Origin: Nissolia schottii
Lineage: Eukaryota > Streptophyta > Magnoliopsida > Fabales > Fabaceae
Assembly: GCA_003254905.1 (NCBI GenBank)
Contig: QANU01014009.1
Span: 429,457 to 493,456, forward strand
Reading direction: 5' to 3'
DNA length: 64,000 bases
In this document: positions 59,465 through 64,000 of the stretch, piece after piece
Numbering within the stretch: the stretch's first letter is position 1
How the letters are laid out: every line of letters starts with the position of its first letter
Position numbers and translations under genes: made by a program
The notes under the pieces: generated by a model
Databases searched by the model: none
The model's input: the letters and a program-made list of their open reading frames with translations, nothing else
What the model was told of the DNA's origin: nothing

Positions 59465-59990
59465 AATAGAAATAGTAAACTGTTGATTGGCAATTAATTC
59501 AATCCCTATGGACGATGGTTCCTCACTATGTTGTATACTACTCGAGTGATTCGATGTACTTGCGAAAGGGTGAATTTTTCGACCCCTAGTGGTTTCCCTT
59601 TACTTTGTTGTAGATAATCCTTTATAAGGATATGGTTCTAGAATTGGCAGTTGTGTTGACCATTTCCGTTATTCTTGCGGTTATCACTCCTTGCCGCTCT
59701 CTGACCTTCTTGCTGAATCTCTATCAAGAATTAAACCTTGCATTGTATGGTGTGGGATACCCCTTAAAAACACCATCATGTGCTCAAATGCGTCCAGGTG
59801 ATGTTGTTCCATCATTTAGTTTCGTTAGGTGTGGTTGTACTTAGGATTTTGCCGAATAGCAAGTGGCTTTTTCTAGCTAGTTCTTCTCATCCTCGGATCA
59901 TAAAATGGGTATATGTTAATTTGGGAGAAATATCATTTTCAAAGAAAACTTTGCTCCTTTCTTTTATTGTATCTTAGACTTGCCAACCAC
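59465..59990 (+). mobile_element. Athila/Tat-like retroelement remnant (U5 side)
   Basis: The plus strand reads AATTCAATCCCTATGGAC, then ATACTACTCGAGTGATTCG, then GTACTTGCGAAAGG, a series typical of the U5 end of plant Athila/Tat LTRs. No gag or pol is found; the short ORFs that follow have no domain. Confidence 0.4.
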
Positions 59991-62060
59991 CATGGTCTCC
60001 TATGCATCCGTCATAGCTCGATCGATTTGGGTCATGATAGACAATCATGGTCAACAACAACATTAATGCGCGATAACACTTAATTAATGTTACTAAAGAA
60101 TCAATAAATGAGATGCTTGCTAGTTAATGTGTGTGTACTCTTAAGTCCCATGTTCATCGATGGTAAGCTTTTATAAAAATTAAATTATTCTATATTAGTA
60201 GATCTTTTAACATTTTAATGTAAAATTAATTATTTTATATCAATTTTATTTTTAGTGGAGAGAGACTTAGTGATAAGGAACTTAGCAGTGAGAAATTTAA
60301 TAGAAAGATAAGTAATTAATTGAGAGAGAAAAATATACAAATAATAGTAGAGTAAATATAATTAAGCTTTGTTTATTTATTGTTTAAGATCATTTAATGA
60401 TTTTTTTAATTATTGTGCATTAGTTTAAAAGGATTGCTATTGAGGAATAGAGGGTTTTATCCCGATAAGTTAGTCATTTTATTAGTAAAATTCAAATGAG
60501 CAACGTAAGTAGAAACATGGTCACCTTGAGTCACTGCGACTCAACAAAACTCAACAAATGATATGAGAGCATCATTAAAATCTCTCTTGAGAAAACTCTT
60601 CTCTTGATAGAGATTAGAAAAAAACATGATATACCTTTAAATTCTTACAATATATAATTAATTGCATCATTTTAATGCAATGCGACCAAAATATATAAAT
60701 AATATCATGCAGCCTTCAATATTATATGATTATAAAATTATTGTTAACGCATTTCAAGTCAAATTGATTGTTATGCCCTTTTATATTGTCATCAAAATGT
60801 GAACTTTAGATGGTCAAATGATAATGAGTGCCTGTCTCTCATATATTGTGCTATTAACATGTTAGATTTGTCCTATTGTGCTCCGCATTATGTTCTGAAA
60901 AAAAAAAAATTAGTACCTTAGGACATTTAATAAAAAATATAAAGCAAAATATTTTGTGAATATTAATGCTTTTTATTGCATTTAAGACTTGTTAATTTTA
61001 ATTTTTTAATAAAATTATACCACTTTAGATTTTTTAACTTGTCTTAGGACACTTGTTAACCAAAAAAAAACTCACACACATCAACATATAATTGTGAATA
61101 ATTTTATAATACTCATAATTCATTACGCACTTTGTTCCACTTTAATTGTTCAAAATTAAACATTACACATATCAAGATAAAAAATTATTGATAAATGTAT
61201 AAAATAATAATAATTGACAAAATTATCTCTATATAAAAAATAAATTTTATTTTCAATATAATTATTACTCTCGTTACATCTATTATATTAATAAATATTC
61301 CACTATAACTAAGGGTATGAATAGAGATAAAAAAATAATTACACATAATGGTAAATGGACAAATGTTTTAAATCTCTAATAAAAAATGAACCATTAAAAT
61401 AGAACGAAAGGTGTATTAATTTAACCTTTTCTCTCAATACACTCACCCCTTTTTTTTCTCAACTTTTTTTAAGTTACAAATTAATACTTTTTTTTGTACA
61501 AATACTTCTTTTCTCACCTTAATAATACTTTTTTTTTTCTCTTTTCCTAAACATGTGTAATTAAGTAAAATATTATTTTAAAATATTAAAAAAAATAATA
61601 AAAGGTCATGTTATTATATTTTAAAGAAAAAGATGTACTGAACTTTGAGTTAAAATAGACTATGAAAACTATGTTGTTTTTAAATAACAAAATATAAAAT
61701 TTTATGATTAACAAATTTATAAAATTTATGAAAATATCACTTGAACAATTTACTTGACAATTTACACGGTTTTTTTTCCTTTTTTTAATTTACATATATT
61801 ATTTAAAACATAACATGAGTTTTCAATTTTCACAAATGTACTAGAAATGTAATTTGTACAACACAAAATATTTACCAATGTCCAACAAAATAAAGAAACA
61901 AACATTATTAAATATAAAAAATAAATATTACAAAAAGGAGAAACAAATATTATCAAACCCAAAAATGAGCATTATTGGACAAATAGCATTACTCTAATGA
62001 TTATTGTTTTGTTTGTTCATCTTCTGAAGCACACAGAAACAAACAATATCAAACGCAACT
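59991..62060. other. Gene-free AT-rich region
   Basis: No gene, RNA or bounded repeat is seen. Confidence 0.5.
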
Positions 62061-62619
62061 TAGGGGTGTTTAAATTCAATCTAATCCAATCAATACCGCT
62101 AAACCGATCCAAAAATAAACAAAAATTGATTGAAACCGCAAAATTTTGGATTTGATGGGATATCGTTTTTTAAAAATTGCTTGGATTAGATTTAGTTTTC
62201 AAAATCAATACAATCCAATCCAAACCATATATATCATATAATATAGTTTTATGTTACTAAGTTTATACTTTTACTTGTAATAGTTTTTTATTTATTACAT
62301 AATTTTTATATTTTTATTGTCATTCTTACTTAAATATCATTTTATGCATATAAAAATGAGTTATTTAATTTTCATTGTTATATTTTCATTTTATTTGCTT
62401 AAGTTACCTATAGTTTGTAACATTCTAAACTTAAAATTTTTATTTTATTAAAAATTAATTAAACCAATTCTATCCAAACTGTTAAAATTTGGATTGGATT
62501 AGATCATATTTTTTTATCTAACCTAAACCAATACAATCCAACCCAACATAAATTATATTTTTGGATGGATAGATTTTTCACTCAAAATTGATCCAAACCG
62601 TAGCACGAACATCCCCTTA
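62061..62619. mobile_element. hAT-like MITE (about 559 bp)
   Basis: The left tip TAGGGGTGTTTAAATTC and the reverse complement of the right tip TAAGGGGATGTTCGTG are hAT-type. Subterminal GGATTGGATT- and AATCCAATCC-type words are dense. No transposase. The flanks do not give a clear 8-bp duplication. Confidence 0.5.
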
Positions 62620-63369
62620 ACACTTGTGTCTATGCATGCAGAAATAATTATTCATGTTTGTTTATCTGTTTTGTTGGTTGTTATTGAATATTTTTTATGT
62701 TATACAAATAAAATTACTGCAAATATTTTCTTAGTTAAAATATAACATGTATTTCAGAGTTTTACTACAACTTTTAAAATTTTATTACTATTCAAAATAT
62801 AATTATCTAATACTAGTATTTATATATTACTTCCTACTTCAACGGACGTTCGGTGTAGACCGATTAGTCGAATTTTTTCTAATAAGATATGGAAGTCAAT
62901 AGTTTACTTGGGACAAAAAAATTATTTAAGAAAATAAAAATAAATAAATAAGTAATAATTAAGGTGAGAGAAATAATAATGAGAGAGCATTAATTAAGTG
63001 AGATAAATAGTAACGAGAGATTATTAATTAAGTGAGAAAAAAATTTCAAGTGATAATAATATAGGTGATAGGAAGTTACACAATTACCCTTAATTATGTG
63101 TTGAATAAAAAAGAGGTGTAATTTTTTTTTTCCAAAGCAAAATGTCCAGCTACCTAACCTTTACATAAAATTGTGATTAGTGTTACCAATCCTTTATATA
63201 TAAATAGGAGTAATATTATATGAAACACCTTAGCTAACTGTTTACCCGTACGTAGTAAACAATGCTCACTAGGTTGTTTGCTATCTGATCGGAATGCTTT
63301 ATTCCGTAGTTGTCTTTTAGAAAATAGTGGTTGCTTAAGAAAATAAGGACCCATTTTAAATTTTTCACT
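62620..63369. other. Gene-free AT-rich region
   Basis: No gene. Local repeats of 'gtgagagaaataataatgagaga' type at 62960-63040. Confidence 0.5.
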
Positions 63370-64000
63370 TATATTACATCAATAATGAAATAGAGCCATG
63401 CGTTGGAAATAAACAAATATAATAACACTATGATAAGTAGAACAAGCAATATACATCCATGGGTCCACCATACTCATGTCACTGTATACATAATATGTAC
63501 ATAGCTCAAAGTATCATATACAGAATCCAAAATATACAGCATCAAAATACAAGGACTACTGGAATGCTACTCAATACGTCCTTGACCAAAATCTAAACAG
63601 CTATCTCTCTAAGCTCCTCCAATCCTAGCCGCTCATGGCTCAGCGGGCGGATCATCAGCATCATCAAAACAAGACTCATCTTCTTCGGTACCTGAAGTCA
63701 TAAAATAGTGGGGAATGAGAACGGTAGGTTCTCAGTGGAATAACTTAGTTCCTGAATCGTGTATTATATTATGTCGGACTTCAGGCCGCTCAGAGATCTC
63801 TAGGTGAACATATATACTAAACAGCCTATCATTTATTATCTGGCCTATCTGAACGGCTTTATCAGCAGTATTATGTGACATGGGAACTACTCTTGCTTAC
63901 TACGTTCTCGTGCTGATTAACAATTCAGCATATACAAAACCGTCTCGAGCGTGCTCTTGACGGTACGGCGTAACAGCAGATTATTTATTCAAATCAGACT
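63370..64000 (-). mobile_element. Partial Ty3/gypsy-like LTR, minus strand, cut by the window edge
   Basis: On the minus strand it holds the perfect stem TGAGAAC-N5-GTTCTCA (63716-63734) followed by CCCC/TTCCCC words and an acid-rich GAAGAAGATGAG segment, the same arrangement as in the solo LTR at 5177-7598. It also has CCCGCTGAGCC (near 63640), related to the CGCTGAGCG motif. The 5' end lies beyond 64000. Confidence 0.45.

Noticed and set aside
59632..59977. Two overlapping plus ORFs after the Athila-like phrase
   Set aside because: No gag or pol similarity visible; probably retroelement debris.

Overview
The window looks like nuclear DNA of a eudicot, probably a legume of the bean/cowpea/soybean group. 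The evidence is the AT-rich intergenic sequence, multi-exon genes with GT-AG introns, plant gene families (proPME pectin methylesterases, a plant Nop9-type Pumilio protein, a UBC6-type E2) and a dense load of plant transposable elements. The species is an inference from style; no search was run.

Layout. 1-4.1 kb holds the first exon of a pectin methylesterase (PME) gene on the minus strand; its catalytic second exon is not in the window. 4.5-7.7 kb is a hAT-like DNA element split by a solo LTR. 7.7-13.1 kb is gene-poor, with two MITEs and a decayed Ty1/copia gag. 13.2-16.7 kb is a complete three-exon proPME gene (minus). 17.5-18.2 kb is an intact-looking TRIM element with both LTRs, primer site, polypurine tract and target duplication. 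18.2-31.5 kb is repeats: a MITE related to one at 0.6-1.5 kb, minisatellites, a three-layer nest (solo LTR containing a hAT-like element and a second, related solo LTR), and minus-strand Athila/Tat-like LTR pieces. 32.3-38.1 kb is a ten-exon Pumilio/Nop9 gene (APUM23-like, plus). 38.85-39.1 kb is a candidate small secreted peptide gene (minus). 39.1-44.9 kb shows no gene. 45.8-48.0 kb is a nine-exon membrane-anchored ubiquitin-conjugating enzyme (UBC32-34 class, plus). 48.9-51.5 kb holds a fold-back element and two large tandem arrays. 52.3-52.4 kb is a SINE-like retroposon with a matching target duplication. 53.25-53.9 kb is a two-exon plant gene of unknown function. 54-64 kb is gene-free repeats, ending in a partial LTR.

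The two PMEs are paralogues that would de-esterify cell-wall pectin. The Pumilio gene would serve nucleolar pre-rRNA processing and the E2 ER-associated ubiquitination. They form no operon or cluster; apart from the PME pair they are ordinary neighbours separated by repeats. I saw no tRNA, rRNA, CRISPR or organellar segment. The most unusual items are the orphan PME exon, a GC-AG intron in the Pumilio gene, the peptide gene, the TE nests, and a perfect 7-bp-arm inverted repeat shared by two LTRs.
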